Origin: Planctomycetota bacterium
Lineage (GTDB): Bacteria > Planctomycetota > JACOTG01
Assembly: GCA_016178505.1 (NCBI GenBank)
Contig: JACOTG010000005.1
Span: forward strand, 40,772-104,771
DNA length: 64,000 bases
Direction of reading: 5' to 3'
The stretch's first letter is position 1. Every line of letters starts with the position of its first letter. Both the position numbers and the translations under genes were made by a program. Positions 14,781 to 24,611 of this stretch are shown here, in pieces. The notes beneath the pieces are model-generated. The model was given only the letters and a program-made list of their open reading frames with translations. It ran no database searches and had not been told where the DNA came from.

Positions 14781-17700
14781 ATGAACAAGCGGTTCGGCAG
14801 CCGATTCGACGTGGTCCGCGTCCTCGGCCAGGGCGGCATGGGGCGAGTCCTCCTCGTTCGCGACACCGCCAAGGCCAACGGCGAATCCGACCTCGTCGCC
14901 CTCAAGACCATCGCAAGAGGCACTCTCGAGTCGACGCGAGTCGATCGCCTGAAGGAAGAATTTCGTCTCCTCTCGACGCTCCGCCATCCGCATCTCTGTC
15001 GAGTTCACGAGTTCGGCTATGCGGAGCCCGAGCGACTCCATTACTTCACGAGCGAGTTCGTCGATGGCGTCGACCTCCTTCGCGCGTGCGACGGTCGGCC
15101 GTTTCGCGAGGTCGCGCGTCTCATCGCGCAAGTCCTGCGTGCGCTCGAGTACTTGCACTCGCGCCGAATCGTGCATCGCGACGTGAAGCCCCAGAACGTG
15201 CTCGTCCGCAGCCACGGGAAGCCCGATGCGACTGCCGTGCTCGTCGACTTTGGATTGTCCGCGGAGGTCGCCGACTCGCCGGCGGGAACTTCCGGCACTC
15301 CACGGTACATGGCGCCGGAAGCACGGAGCGGATCGTCCGTTGACCCACGAAGCGACGTGTACTCGATCGGCGTCATGCTGCATGAAATCGTGTTCGGCGA
15401 CGTGCCGAGGGTGGACGACGACGCTCGTGCCATCGAGACCCGCATCGAGAAGGAACCTCGGCGTGGGCTGCCGCTCGGACTCGCGGGTTTCCTGAGCAAG
15501 TGCGTCGATCCCGTCGCCGACCGTCGCTTCGACTCAGCGCGCGAAGCGCTCGTCGAGCTGACACAGATCGCAGAGTTGAAAACCGAGCTCGAAACCGAGG
15601 AGACGAAGGAGGGCTACATCCTTTCGGCGGGAATGGTGGGCCGAGAGGAACAGCTGAGGACGCTGCTCGATGCCTTTCAATCCCTCGACGCGGGCGCGGA
15701 AGGCTCCCCGGCAAGAGTTCAGGATCCGCACGTCGTCCTCGTGACGGGCGAGGCGGGCGCGGGGAAATCGCGGCTCCTCGACGAGTTCCGTGTCCTGGTT
15801 CAGCTTCGCGGCGGATGGTTCGTTCGCGCGAGCGCGGGCGACGGCTCGGGCCTCGGAGAAGTGGCCGCCCTACGGCTCGTCCGCGACGTTGCGGCAGTCG
15901 TCGGCGAACAAGCGCCGGCCCTCCCGTCCGACGCCAATGACGGAGTCGACGAGCGCATCGCCCTGTCCATGCCGTCCGCGCCGTCGTCGCGCGTGTCACT
16001 GTACGAATCATGGACTCGATTCCTTTTCGACGTCCCCCGCAATCGATCGCTCGTGGTGTTTCTCGACGATCTTCACTCCGCGGACGCCACGACCCTCGAA
16101 TTCGCATCGTATTTCGCCCGCAACCTCGCCATGAGCGCACGGCCGGACGCGAAAGCGCCGCACCGAGTGCGAACGTCGAACGAGCCCTCGCCGGCTTCCT
16201 CGACGAACCAAAACGCGCGAGTGGTCCCGCCAATCCTGTTCGTCGTCGCCGCAAGAAACGACACGACGTCACACGCGACTTCGGCGTTCACGGCAAAGCT
16301 GATCCGCGACGCGAAGCCGATCGAACTCGAGCTCCCGCCGCTTTCCCGAACGGACGTTGCGCGCCTTCTCGCGGCTATGCTGCGTCAGACCGAAGTTCCC
16401 GAGCCGTTCCGTGATCGGCTGTACGCGCTCACGTCGGGCAATCCGCTGTTCCTCACCGAAGTCATGCGGCGTCTGGTGTCGGAGATCTCGATGCCCGTCA
16501 CCGGCCGGCACCTCGACACCGACCTTTCTGCGCTCTGGTCGATCGAGATCCCGGACAGCCTCGACTCGGTGCTCGCCGCGCGCCTCGATCGCCTGTCGGC
16601 CGTCGACCGCAAGACCGCTGCAACGATTGCCCTGCTGTCCCGACCCGAGTCCGCGGAGTTCCTCGCCCGGTGCATCGGCGCCGAGACTTTGCGCATCGAG
16701 CAGCGACTGCAGAGCCTGACGCGGCAGGGAATCCTCGTCACCATCCCCGCTCCCGGGGACTCCGGGCGAACGTCGTATCGTTTCGGCAACGAACTGCTCC
16801 GGGCGGCCATTACCAAGGACCTGTCGGAAACCGAACGAAAGCAAGTGCATCGGCGAATCGCGAGCGCTTATCGATGCGATGCCGACTCTGCCGATGCTCT
16901 TCCGGATTCGGTCTTCGCGGCGGTCGCACATCACCTCGTGCGTGCCACACCCGGCGACGAGGCGTACTCGCTCGCCGTGGAGGCCGCACGGCGGGCCAAG
17001 ACCATCTTCGCGCACGAAGCCGCTGCCGCATTCTTGCGCGATGCGCTATCGCTCATCGAATCCGGTCACGTTTCGCTGTCGAAAGACGACGGTGAGCGTG
17101 CCTTGTGCAAGATCCATCGGGAGCTCGGTGACCTGTGGAAGCTGCTCGGCCACTCGGAGCGCGCGTTCGCGGAGTACGAAGCGTCCGGCGCGCACGCCAT
17201 CGATCCTGGCCTCGCAGCGGAAGTGCGTCTCCGGCGGGCGAGGCTCTATCTCGATACGGGAGCCGTGAAACAGGCTTGCGCCGAAGCCATTGCCGCGATT
17301 CGCGGCCTTCCCAAGGTCGACCATGTCCGTCGCGCGTCGGCGATGGCGATTCTCGGGCGCCTTGCGGTCGTCCGAGGCTCGCACGATCGCGCACGCCATT
17401 GGGCGGTCCTCGGGCTCGCCGAAGTCGGTGAAGACGTTGGAGACGACGAGGCGCTCGTCCGGCGCGAACTCCGAAGGGTCGCGGCCGACGCCCTGTCGGC
17501 GAAGGGAAACTACCGCGAAGCCATCGCGCTGCTGGAACAGAACATCGCCGAGGAAGAGGCCGCGGGCGACATCGCCGGTGCCGCGTCCTCCGAAAACGTG
17601 ATCGGGAACAACTGGCTCCGCGTCGGCGACTACGGAACCGCCGAAGACTGCTACCGGCGCAGCCTCGACCGTCGCGAGGCGATCGGCGACGTCGCCGGAA

Positions 17701-20612
17701 TTGCGGCATGTCAAAACAATCTCGGGATCATCGCCGGTTACCGGAACGACTACGTCGGCGCCATCGAGTGTTACAAACGCGCTGCTCTTCTCGCAGAAAA
17801 GGCGGGCGACCCGCCGTCGGTCGCGAACGCGTTCAACAACCTCGCGAACGCCTACTTCTCCCTCGCAAAATGGGATCGAGCGACCGAATGCTATCGCAAG
17901 AGCCTGGTCATTCTCGATCAACTACACGACTTGAACGGGCGAGCCCGGATCCTGAACAACCTCGCCGGCGTGCTCGCGCGACGTTGCCTGTATTCGGACG
18001 CGATCGAACACTACCAGCAAAGCCTCGAAGTCCGACAGCGTCTCGGCTCGAGGAGCCGCGTGGCGGCGACGCTCAACAACCTCGCATCTGTATTGCTGTC
18101 GATCGGTGACGTCGCCGAGGCGGAAGCCGTTCTCGCCAAAGCCGCATCGCACGCCCGGGACGAGGGCCTCCAGTACGAGTCGGCGGACAATGAACGGCAT
18201 CGCGGTCGGGCCTCGTTGATTCGCGGCGCCGCTTCCGAGGCCGTCGAGCGCTTTCGGACCGCCCGCGACGAATTCCGCAGGCTCGGGAATCGAGTCGAAG
18301 AAGCCGACGCCGGACTCTGGATGGTCGAGGCGCTGCTCGCCCAAGGCACCGTCGACGGCGCTCGTGAAATCCTCCGCGAATCCGTCCAAGTGATCCCGAC
18401 GGGTGCAGCGCCCGATCTCGGCGTGCGTGCGGATTTCCTCCGTTTTCGCCTCGCGACGGACGAGTCACAGCCGGTCGACGGCGACCGCATCGACGCCCTT
18501 CGGCAGATCCTGACGCGCATCACCCGAACCAATGACCAGCGGCTGCTCCTCAGCGCTCGATTCCTCATGGGCCGTCTGTTGCGAGCGCGCGGCGAACATG
18601 AGGCCGCCTTCTCTTGCTTCATCAAAGTTCTCGAAGTCCTCGAGACACTCTGGACCGGCCTCTCGGATCTTCGCCACAAGGAAACGCTGCTGAACTCCAG
18701 TGAGATCCGAGATTTCTTTCGGGCGATCCAAGGACTCGAGACCGACGTTCGCTCGAGTCTCTCACGCAGAATCGGTGTGTTGCCTGGGAAGGAATCTACG
18801 CCGGAACATCAGACCGACCTGCGTCGAGGCCGCGAGGAGGGTTGGACTCGCGGACTCTTCGTCGAAGCCAAATCGAACCTGTACGAGATTGGGCGGGCGC
18901 TCGATCTTTCGAAGGAACGATTCGACAAGAACACGGCCGGCCTCAAGCGCATCCTCGAAATCAGCCAGGTCATGAACTCGACGTTTGGGCTCAACAAGCT
19001 GTTCAAGCTCATCGTCGATCGCGTCATCGAGATCACGCAGGCCGAGCGCGGCTTCGTCATTCTCGTGGACGAGTCGGGCACGGCGCTCGACATCAAGGTG
19101 GCCTACGACCTCTCCAAGGGCGAGGAGATGCGAAACGTCCATTCGGAGGTGAGCCACACGATCATCACGCAGGTGATTCGCGAGAAACGTCCCCTGCTCT
19201 ATCACGACGCGATGAACGAAGGCGGCCTCGACGAGAAGCACAGCGTCGTCAAGCTCGACCTGCGCTCCATCATGTGCGTTCCGCTGATGCACCGTGCGCG
19301 GTTGCTGGGCGTCATCTATGTCGACAATCGAACGACCATCGGCCAGTTCACGGAAGCGGACTTGGAGCTCCTGAACATCTTCGCCAACCAGGCCGCGCTG
19401 GCGCTCGAGAACTCGCGTTTGTTCGAGAACCTCCAGAACTCCTTGAAGAACCTCAAGGACACTCAGGATCAGCTCGTTCGATCCGAACGACTCCGCGCCC
19501 TCGGCGAAATGGCGGGTGGCGTCGCGCACGATTTCAACAACCTCCTGTCGTCCATCTTGGGTCGGGCCCAGCTGCTGCAGCGCGAAGTTCACGACGACCG
19601 CGTCCGTCGCGAGCTGGGCGTGATCGAGAAAGCCGCGCTCGACGGCGCGGGCACGATCAAGCGCATCCAGAACTTCACGCGCGTGCGCAAGGACAAGGAC
19701 TTCACGCCCGTGTCGATGAATTCACTGGTCGACGACGTGCTCGAGTTCTGTCGCACGCGCCTACGGGACGAAGCGGACGCGAAAGGACACGCCGTCGAGG
19801 TCGTGAAGGATCTCGGCAAGATCCCGGATGTCGACGGCAATCCGCCGGAGTTGCGCGAAGTGCTGACGAACGTCTTCTTCAACGCCCTCGATGCGATGCC
19901 GAACGGTGGGAAGCTCGTCATCACGACTCGCGACGAGGGCGACGTCGTTGCCCTGTCGGTCACCGACACGGGAGTCGGAATGAGCGACGAGACGAAGCGC
20001 CGGATCTTCGATCCTTTCTACTCGACGAAGGGCAATCGCGGCACGGGTCTAGGAATGAGCATCGTCTACGGCATCGTGCAGCGCCACCGGGGAGACATTC
20101 ACGTCGAAAGCGAACTCGGGCGGGGTTCGACGGTCACGGTGCGCGTTCCGATTTCGAGCGGCATCACGCCGAGCGACCGCACCCTGGTGAATCCGCAGCA
20201 GCTTCAAGACAGCGCCGCTTCGATCCTCGTCATCGACGACGAGCAGGGCATCTGCCGACTCTTGACGGACATTCTGACGCGGGCGGGATACAAGGTGTCG
20301 GCGTGCACGAGCGGTCGCGACGCGATGCAAGTCTTCCAGAAGAACAACTTCGACATCGTGCTCACCGACCTCGGAATGCCCGAGATGACGGGATGGGAAG
20401 TGGCTCGGGAGATCCGGCGCTCGGATCCGACGATCCCGATCGCGCTCATCACGGGATGGGCCGTCGAACTCGACGATCAGAAGGTGAAACAGAACGGTGT
20501 CGACCTCGTGATCACGAAGCCGTTCAACGTCGAAGACGTGCTCAATCTGATCGTGGAAGGCATCGAGTTCGGCAAGAAGAAGCGCGAGTCGCCGCCGGTC
20601 GCCACGCCGTAG
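14781..20612 (+). CDS. Giant hybrid Ser/Thr kinase - AAA ATPase - TPR - GAF - histidine kinase - receiver protein
   Basis: About 1,943 residues, likely cytosolic (no membrane helix seen). In order: a Hanks kinase (LGQGGMGRVLLV; HRDVKPQNVLV at ~131; VDFGLSAE; GTPRYMAPEA); an AAA/ORC-like ATPase with Walker A GEAGAGKS near 322 and Walker B VVFLDDLHSAD near 427; a TPR array, clearest at ~900-1200 (repeated NNLA); a GAF domain at ~1395-1550; a HisKA with His1583 in GGVAHDFNNLLSS; an HATPase with DTGVGM and GTGLGMSI; and a receiver with Asp1863 in VLTDLGMPEMTGW. It resembles large multi-domain kinases but ends in its own receiver. ATG 14781 fits the kinase start; upstream ATGs would add a basic stretch. 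Confidence 0.9.
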   Translation: MNKRFGSRFDVVRVLGQGGMGRVLLVRDTAKANGESDLVALKTIARGTLESTRVDRLKEEFRLLSTLRHPHLCRVHEFGYAEPERLHYFTSEFVDGVDLLRACDGRPFREVARLIAQVLRALEYLHSRRIVHRDVKPQNVLVRSHGKPDATAVLVDFGLSAEVADSPAGTSGTPRYMAPEARSGSSVDPRSDVYSIGVMLHEIVFGDVPRVDDDARAIETRIEKEPRRGLPLGLAGFLSKCVDPVADRRFDSAREALVELTQIAELKTELETEETKEGYILSAGMVGREEQLRTLLDAFQSLDAGAEGSPARVQDPHVVLVTGEAGAGKSRLLDEFRVLVQLRGGWFVRASAGDGSGLGEVAALRLVRDVAAVVGEQAPALPSDANDGVDERIALSMPSAPSSRVSLYESWTRFLFDVPRNRSLVVFLDDLHSADATTLEFASYFARNLAMSARPDAKAPHRVRTSNEPSPASSTNQNARVVPPILFVVAARNDTTSHATSAFTAKLIRDAKPIELELPPLSRTDVARLLAAMLRQTEVPEPFRDRLYALTSGNPLFLTEVMRRLVSEISMPVTGRHLDTDLSALWSIEIPDSLDSVLAARLDRLSAVDRKTAATIALLSRPESAEFLARCIGAETLRIEQRLQSLTRQGILVTIPAPGDSGRTSYRFGNELLRAAITKDLSETERKQVHRRIASAYRCDADSADALPDSVFAAVAHHLVRATPGDEAYSLAVEAARRAKTIFAHEAAAAFLRDALSLIESGHVSLSKDDGERALCKIHRELGDLWKLLGHSERAFAEYEASGAHAIDPGLAAEVRLRRARLYLDTGAVKQACAEAIAAIRGLPKVDHVRRASAMAILGRLAVVRGSHDRARHWAVLGLAEVGEDVGDDEALVRRELRRVAADALSAKGNYREAIALLEQNIAEEEAAGDIAGAASSENVIGNNWLRVGDYGTAEDCYRRSLDRREAIGDVAGIAACQNNLGIIAGYRNDYVGAIECYKRAALLAEKAGDPPSVANAFNNLANAYFSLAKWDRATECYRKSLVILDQLHDLNGRARILNNLAGVLARRCLYSDAIEHYQQSLEVRQRLGSRSRVAATLNNLASVLLSIGDVAEAEAVLAKAASHARDEGLQYESADNERHRGRASLIRGAASEAVERFRTARDEFRRLGNRVEEADAGLWMVEALLAQGTVDGAREILRESVQVIPTGAAPDLGVRADFLRFRLATDESQPVDGDRIDALRQILTRITRTNDQRLLLSARFLMGRLLRARGEHEAAFSCFIKVLEVLETLWTGLSDLRHKETLLNSSEIRDFFRAIQGLETDVRSSLSRRIGVLPGKESTPEHQTDLRRGREEGWTRGLFVEAKSNLYEIGRALDLSKERFDKNTAGLKRILEISQVMNSTFGLNKLFKLIVDRVIEITQAERGFVILVDESGTALDIKVAYDLSKGEEMRNVHSEVSHTIITQVIREKRPLLYHDAMNEGGLDEKHSVVKLDLRSIMCVPLMHRARLLGVIYVDNRTTIGQFTEADLELLNIFANQAALALENSRLFENLQNSLKNLKDTQDQLVRSERLRALGEMAGGVAHDFNNLLSSILGRAQLLQREVHDDRVRRELGVIEKAALDGAGTIKRIQNFTRVRKDKDFTPVSMNSLVDDVLEFCRTRLRDEADAKGHAVEVVKDLGKIPDVDGNPPELREVLTNVFFNALDAMPNGGKLVITTRDEGDVVALSVTDTGVGMSDETKRRIFDPFYSTKGNRGTGLGMSIVYGIVQRHRGDIHVESELGRGSTVTVRVPISSGITPSDRTLVNPQQLQDSAASILVIDDEQGICRLLTDILTRAGYKVSACTSGRDAMQVFQKNNFDIVLTDLGMPEMTGWEVAREIRRSDPTIPIALITGWAVELDDQKVKQNGVDLVITKPFNVEDVLNLIVEGIEFGKKKRESPPVATP

Positions 20613-20650
20613 AGCCCCCGTCTCGGTCGATCCGGAGCCACACCAAACGA

Positions 20651-20675
20651 ACAGGCGGCCGCAAGGGCCGCCTGT
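20651..20675. terminator. Hairpin between convergent genes (bidirectional terminator candidate)
   Basis: ACAGGCGGCC (20651-20660) pairs perfectly with GGCCGCCTGT (20666-20675) around a 5-nt loop. It sits between the giant kinase gene and the convergent secreted-protein gene. A good T-tract is lacking on both sides, so termination may be partly Rho-dependent. Confidence 0.6.
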
Positions 20676-20701
20676 GAAGTCGTTTCGATGATGACGTTCG
20701 T

Positions 20702-21130
20702 CTAGCGCGACGTCGGTGCCGGCTCCTGATCGATCTCCGCGACCAATTGTGCGACCGGTGCCCGCCCGGTGGACGGGTTTGTGACTGCGGATGCTGCGAC
20801 CGCGGCAACCGCCACCCGCGCGCCTCGCGGAACGAGCCGCGCGTCGACCGCGAACCTCGCTCGGGACTTCTGGACGAAGACCGTTCCGAGATCATCGACG
20901 GACCCCACGAGCGGCACCACCACGCGCTGCCCTGAAGGAAGGAGGAACGGCGAGAAACCGCCCGAAGTTCCGGCGAAGAAGTGGAGTGATCGACCCAAGT
21001 ACGCCGACACGTCGACGGTGACCACGATCACGCCAGGGTCGCGGTGGACCGCAGCGCGGATCACCGGAGACAACCCGATTCCGACTGCCGCCATGCCGAC
21101 GAGAACTGCCATCCGAAGGGAATTCTTCAC
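20702..21130 (-). CDS. Small secreted protein of unknown function
   Basis: The 142-residue product starts with a classical signal peptide (MKNSLRMAVLVGMAAVGIGL, cleavage probably after a small residue near VIRA). A mature domain follows with alternating hydrophobic strands, for example GVIVVTVDVSAYLG and VVVPLVGSVDDLGTVFVQK, suggesting a beta-rich fold. The C-terminus is Ala/Val-rich (VAVAAVAASAVT). I do not recognise the family. The GTG start at 21130 has an outstanding AAGGAGGTG ribosome site and its own promoter, which suggests substantial expression. Confidence 0.65.
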   Translation of the reverse strand: MKNSLRMAVLVGMAAVGIGLSPVIRAAVHRDPGVIVVTVDVSAYLGRSLHFFAGTSGGFSPFLLPSGQRVVVPLVGSVDDLGTVFVQKSRARFAVDARLVPRGARVAVAAVAASAVTNPSTGRAPVAQLVAEIDQEPAPTSR

Positions 21131-21258
21131 CGAACACCTCCTTCTCCAAGGCCCACGATCACTCCCATGGCGCCCCCTTGCAGCTTAGGAAGCTGCAAGT
21201 CCCTCGGTGGCGCGACGGTCACCCGGGGGGTGCCGTCCTCGACTCACTCGAACCGTGA

Positions 21259-21287
21259 GGATAAACGGGTGTTTCGAATCGAGTCAA
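21259..21287 (-). promoter_or_regulatory. Promoter of the small secreted protein
   Basis: On the minus strand, TTGACT (21282-21287) and TTATCC (21259-21264) are spaced by 17 nt, about 125 nt upstream of the GTG start. The leader contains a GCAGCTTAGGAAGCTGC hairpin. Confidence 0.5.
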
Positions 21288-21334
21288 TAGGCTTCTCGTC
21301 CCCCCGGACGGGAACGGGTCGGGCGAAACGAAAA

Positions 21335-21367
21335 CCGCCTCGGCCGGCGCGTGGCCGACCGAGGCGG
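21335..21367 (-). terminator. Intrinsic terminator of the glycine-rich lipoprotein gene
   Basis: CCGCCTCGG (21335-21343) pairs perfectly with CCGAGGCGG (21359-21367). Read on the minus strand, the hairpin is followed directly by TTTT. It lies about 25 nt after the lipoprotein stop codon. Confidence 0.7.
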
Positions 21368-21393
21368 CAGTGAACGGCGTCTTTGGTGAACGA

Positions 21394-24045
21394 CTACGGG
21401 TATTGGAAACGAATCCTGAGGTCGTTGATGATCGGCCGCGGCACGTCCGTCAGTGCTGCCGTCGACACGAAGTCGACTTGGAAGAGAATGAACTGGAACC
21501 CATCCAACGCACGGATGTCGGCCAAAGGCGGTTGTGAATTGCTCGGATCGTTCTCGTCGATCGACGGGATGATCGTCGCCGGGTCGACTTCGTTCGGGTT
21601 GGTCGCCTTCGCTCGAGCGCCGCGGAAGCGGATCAGCACCGTCACCCGTGGATCGACCGGAGCGCCGAGGTGGATGTCGGTCACCGTCGGCACCTGGGTG
21701 CCGTCCGATTGCAGTAGCAAGCGACCGGTCGCGGGATCGGTCGCGTCGAAGGCATAGCGCGCCGAGAGCACGTTCGTGTCGAGGAACTTCGAGAGCGCGA
21801 GACTCTTCGAGAAAACCACCGGGTCCAGCATGGCGATCGAAGGCATCGGGAGGATCGCCGAATTGGCGGTGACGCTCCCGTCGAGGTCTTCGAGTCGGAT
21901 CCGGCCGGTTCCGCCTGTTCCGCCGTCACCCTCGTTGGCGTTACCCATTCCGCCGGCGCTGCCAACGGCGGCGAGACCCGCCGACCCGATCGGATCGATG
22001 ATGCGCGCCTGAATCTTGATCGCCCCGCCCGACCCGCCGCCACCCCCCGCGCTGGCGGGCGGTGCCGTGCCGGCCTGGAAGAACCCGAGCCCGCCGACGC
22101 CACCGTTCGCGGTGATGCTGCCGGTGGCAGCGATCGTCACGTTTTCCCCGGACTCGATGACGACCGCACCGCCGCCACCACCGCCGCTGCCTCCTGACGA
22201 GTCCAATGGGAACTGAACATTCCCGGGCTTGTTGCCACCGGCGCCGCCGCCGGAGCCGCCGATGAACGGATCGATCGCGGGATTCCCGTAGATCGCGCCC
22301 GGCGAGCCGGCTGCGCCCATTCCACCGGTCGCGTCACTGCCTCGTTGACCGTAGCTTCCGCAACCTCCACCTCCCGCAAGTCCGGACGAAGAGTTGGCAC
22401 GACGTCCACCACCTCCGCCACCCTGTCCCATGCCCATGTCGGCGAAGCAGGGGGTCAGCGAGTTGCAGTCGAGGGGATTGGCCGGTGCGCGCGAGGACCC
22501 GCCGCGGAAGCCGCCGGGGCCCGCCGCGCCGCCTTGCCGAATCGCGTTGTTGTTGCCTTGGCCGGTCAAACCGTCGCCGCCGTTCACGCGGAGGAGTCCC
22601 GCGATCGAAACGGGGCCGATCGACTTGATTCGCAAAGGCGGTCCACCGCTGCCGATGACGGTCGTCCCGGCCGGAATCGTCACGCTCGTGAAATTGTAGA
22701 TGCCCTGGTTCTTGTTCGTGTCGAGCGTGCACGTCCAGGCGTTCGGGTTGTTCGGGTCCGGCTGCGTGCAAAATGCCGCCTCGCGGCCGGTGAACGCGCC
22801 GTCGCTGCCGCTGCCTCCGAGTCCGCGACCGGACTGCAGGAACCCCGAATGATTCGTGTTCCACTCGGCGGTCGACGACGGATCGAAGTTCTTCAGGTCA
22901 TCGAACGGCTCGAAGAATTGATCGTCCGTCGGAGGCGTCGAGCCGGTCTGGAAGGTAACGGAGAACGGCACGAGCGAATTCCCCGCGAAATCGCGAATGG
23001 CCGAAACAGCCTGGATGTTGATTTGTGAGTTCCCGGCGATCGTGAATGCCGTCTTGAGCTTGGCGACGACGAAATACCGCCCGCTCGTTCCAAAGTTCGC
23101 CTGGAACTCCTGCTGGAAGTCGAGCGAGATCGGGATGCGCCGCGCGGCGTCCGGCACACCGTTGCCGTCGGTGTCGACTCGATTCGTCAGGTCCGAAAGG
23201 ATGAAGTTGTCCGGTTGCCCGTCGCCATCCGGAAATCCGTCACCGTTGAGATCCTCGTCGTCTTGAGTGACCGTCGCCGGGAGTACCGGTTCCGAGAAAA
23301 TGAGTCCAATGACGAGCGGGTCCGATACCGCTCCGACACGAACGTTCGAGAGGAACGGCACCGCGCGAAGGTCGAACAGGTCGGATCGTCCGGCGCAGCT
23401 TCTGAATTCCGGGGCGTTGCGATCCAGGAACTGCTCGGGCTGACGCTGCGCTTCGCACAGTCCATCCCCGTCGAGCTGCCCGTCACCGTTGACGTCGACG
23501 AGCACACCGACGACCCGCGGCATTCCCGGAACCAAATCTCGAAGCAGAGGCGCGGTCGATCGCGTCGAAAACGTCGTCGTGAACGTCGACGTGAGCGGGC
23601 GTCCGCGCTGATTCAGCAGAGCTTGCCCATTCGGAAAGCCCTGAACTTGGATTCGATACGTCAGGCCTGGAGCAAGGCCCGCGTCCGACAGATCGACCTT
23701 CGTCGGCAGCGTGGGAATGAACGTGACTTGATTTCCGGAGACCCGAAAATCCCCGCGCGCTTGAACGGTGAAAAGCGGCCCTTGCCGAATCCGGAAGACC
23801 TCCGGGGTCACGGACGTGGGGTCGATGTCCGAAGTGAACGTGAAGACGAACCGCTGATTTAGGAAGAGTCCGTCTTGCGGTAGGAGACCGATTCCTTCCG
23901 CGCTCACTCCGACGACGTCCAGCGATCCGCCGCCGCTGCTCCCGCCGCCGCCGCCACCGCCACAACTTGCGAGCGCGACGACGAGTCCCGCTCCCAACGC
24001 CGTTCGACACGTCGACCCGAACGCACGCATGGAGATCATTCGCAT
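21394..24045 (-). CDS. Large lipoprotein with Ig-like front and glycine-rich body
   Basis: About 883 residues. The N-terminus has a signal peptide ending in the lipobox VALASC, directly followed by a Gly/Ser run, so it should be lipid-anchored. Residues ~55-150 look like a bacterial Ig-like (Big_5) domain (RFVFTFTSDIDPTSVTPEVF). A second such region may lie near 240-390 with Asp-rich loops (DVNGDGQLDGDG, DEDLNGDGFPDGDG), which resemble calcium-binding repeats. The middle is strongly Gly-rich (GGSGGGGGGAVVI, ITANGGVGGLG), interleaved with short beta strands. The C-terminal ~100 residues are globular. Start at ATG 24045 follows GGAGGG at good spacing. An exposed envelope or adhesion role is possible but unproven. 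Confidence 0.75.
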   Translation of the reverse strand: MRMISMRAFGSTCRTALGAGLVVALASCGGGGGGGSSGGGSLDVVGVSAEGIGLLPQDGLFLNQRFVFTFTSDIDPTSVTPEVFRIRQGPLFTVQARGDFRVSGNQVTFIPTLPTKVDLSDAGLAPGLTYRIQVQGFPNGQALLNQRGRPLTSTFTTTFSTRSTAPLLRDLVPGMPRVVGVLVDVNGDGQLDGDGLCEAQRQPEQFLDRNAPEFRSCAGRSDLFDLRAVPFLSNVRVGAVSDPLVIGLIFSEPVLPATVTQDDEDLNGDGFPDGDGQPDNFILSDLTNRVDTDGNGVPDAARRIPISLDFQQEFQANFGTSGRYFVVAKLKTAFTIAGNSQINIQAVSAIRDFAGNSLVPFSVTFQTGSTPPTDDQFFEPFDDLKNFDPSSTAEWNTNHSGFLQSGRGLGGSGSDGAFTGREAAFCTQPDPNNPNAWTCTLDTNKNQGIYNFTSVTIPAGTTVIGSGGPPLRIKSIGPVSIAGLLRVNGGDGLTGQGNNNAIRQGGAAGPGGFRGGSSRAPANPLDCNSLTPCFADMGMGQGGGGGGRRANSSSGLAGGGGCGSYGQRGSDATGGMGAAGSPGAIYGNPAIDPFIGGSGGGAGGNKPGNVQFPLDSSGGSGGGGGGAVVIESGENVTIAATGSITANGGVGGLGFFQAGTAPPASAGGGGGSGGAIKIQARIIDPIGSAGLAAVGSAGGMGNANEGDGGTGGTGRIRLEDLDGSVTANSAILPMPSIAMLDPVVFSKSLALSKFLDTNVLSARYAFDATDPATGRLLLQSDGTQVPTVTDIHLGAPVDPRVTVLIRFRGARAKATNPNEVDPATIIPSIDENDPSNSQPPLADIRALDGFQFILFQVDFVSTAALTDVPRPIINDLRIRFQYP

Positions 24046-24524
24046 CACTTTCCCTCCGAAAGCACGCCTGGCCTTCCTTGTGAAGGCGTCGGTCTGCTTC
24101 CCGAACCCGTGCGCAAGGCGAGTGCCATTGGCCCTCGCTCGCCGGCGACGGGTCCGACCCCTTCCTAATCCAGTCATCGTGCGACCCAAAGGGCCGCCTC
24201 GCGCGAGACGACTCCCCGCCTGCATCACGGACCGCGCAGCAAACCGTGCGCACTTGCACGCGAGGGGCGCGGATTCTAGCAGAGGTCTCGATGTCGGGGC
24301 CAGAGAGAATTCGCCGACACTTCCGCCGGGCCGCGACTCAAGAGTGAGGTGCACCCGAACGATAATCGATAGAGAAACGGTGTCGCAGGCGATCAGGGTC
24401 CGACGGGTGTTGGAGCGTTTCATGCGCGACTACGTGTGCCAGCACAAGGACGAGCTGAAGCCGCTCTATCGACGATCTCGCCCGACTCGGCGAGTCGGAG
24501 ATCGACGCGAAGGCTTTCTCGAAC
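24046..24524. other. Intergenic region between divergent secreted-protein genes
   Basis: About 480 bp with no convincing gene. It holds the leader of the minus-strand lipoprotein; a possible minus-strand -10 TAGAAT lies at 24272-24277, without a clear -35. A 44-codon plus-strand frame from ATG 24422 with GGAG before it is open, but it runs through the promoter of the next gene and matches nothing known, so I do not call it a gene. Confidence 0.5.
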
Positions 24525-24554
24525 TTGACATCCGAAACCGTTCGCCGATACGCT
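24525..24554 (+). promoter_or_regulatory. Promoter of the HEAT/TPR secreted protein
   Basis: A perfect TTGACA (24525-24530) and TACGCT (24549-24554) are spaced by 18 nt. The transcript would start near 24561, which rules out start codons further upstream for the following gene and supports the CTG start at 24612. Confidence 0.55.
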
Positions 24555-24611
24555 AGCCACGAGTTCAGCCGGTGAGCTCGCTCCGGCGTCCCTTCGGGAA
24601 GGAAAGGACCG

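Noticed and set aside
12242..14923. Minus-strand open frame of 893 codons across ruvA and mnmG.
   Set aside because: It is out of frame with mnmG and composed of low-complexity Arg/Ser/Ala sequence.
24046..24260. Possible cyclic-di-GMP riboswitch in the lipoprotein leader.
   Set aside because: The conserved GEMM core was not found on close reading.
24422..24556. Small 44-codon ORF with a GGAG site upstream of the HEAT protein.
   Set aside because: It overlaps a good promoter (TTGACA-18-TACGCT) and shows no recognisable motif.
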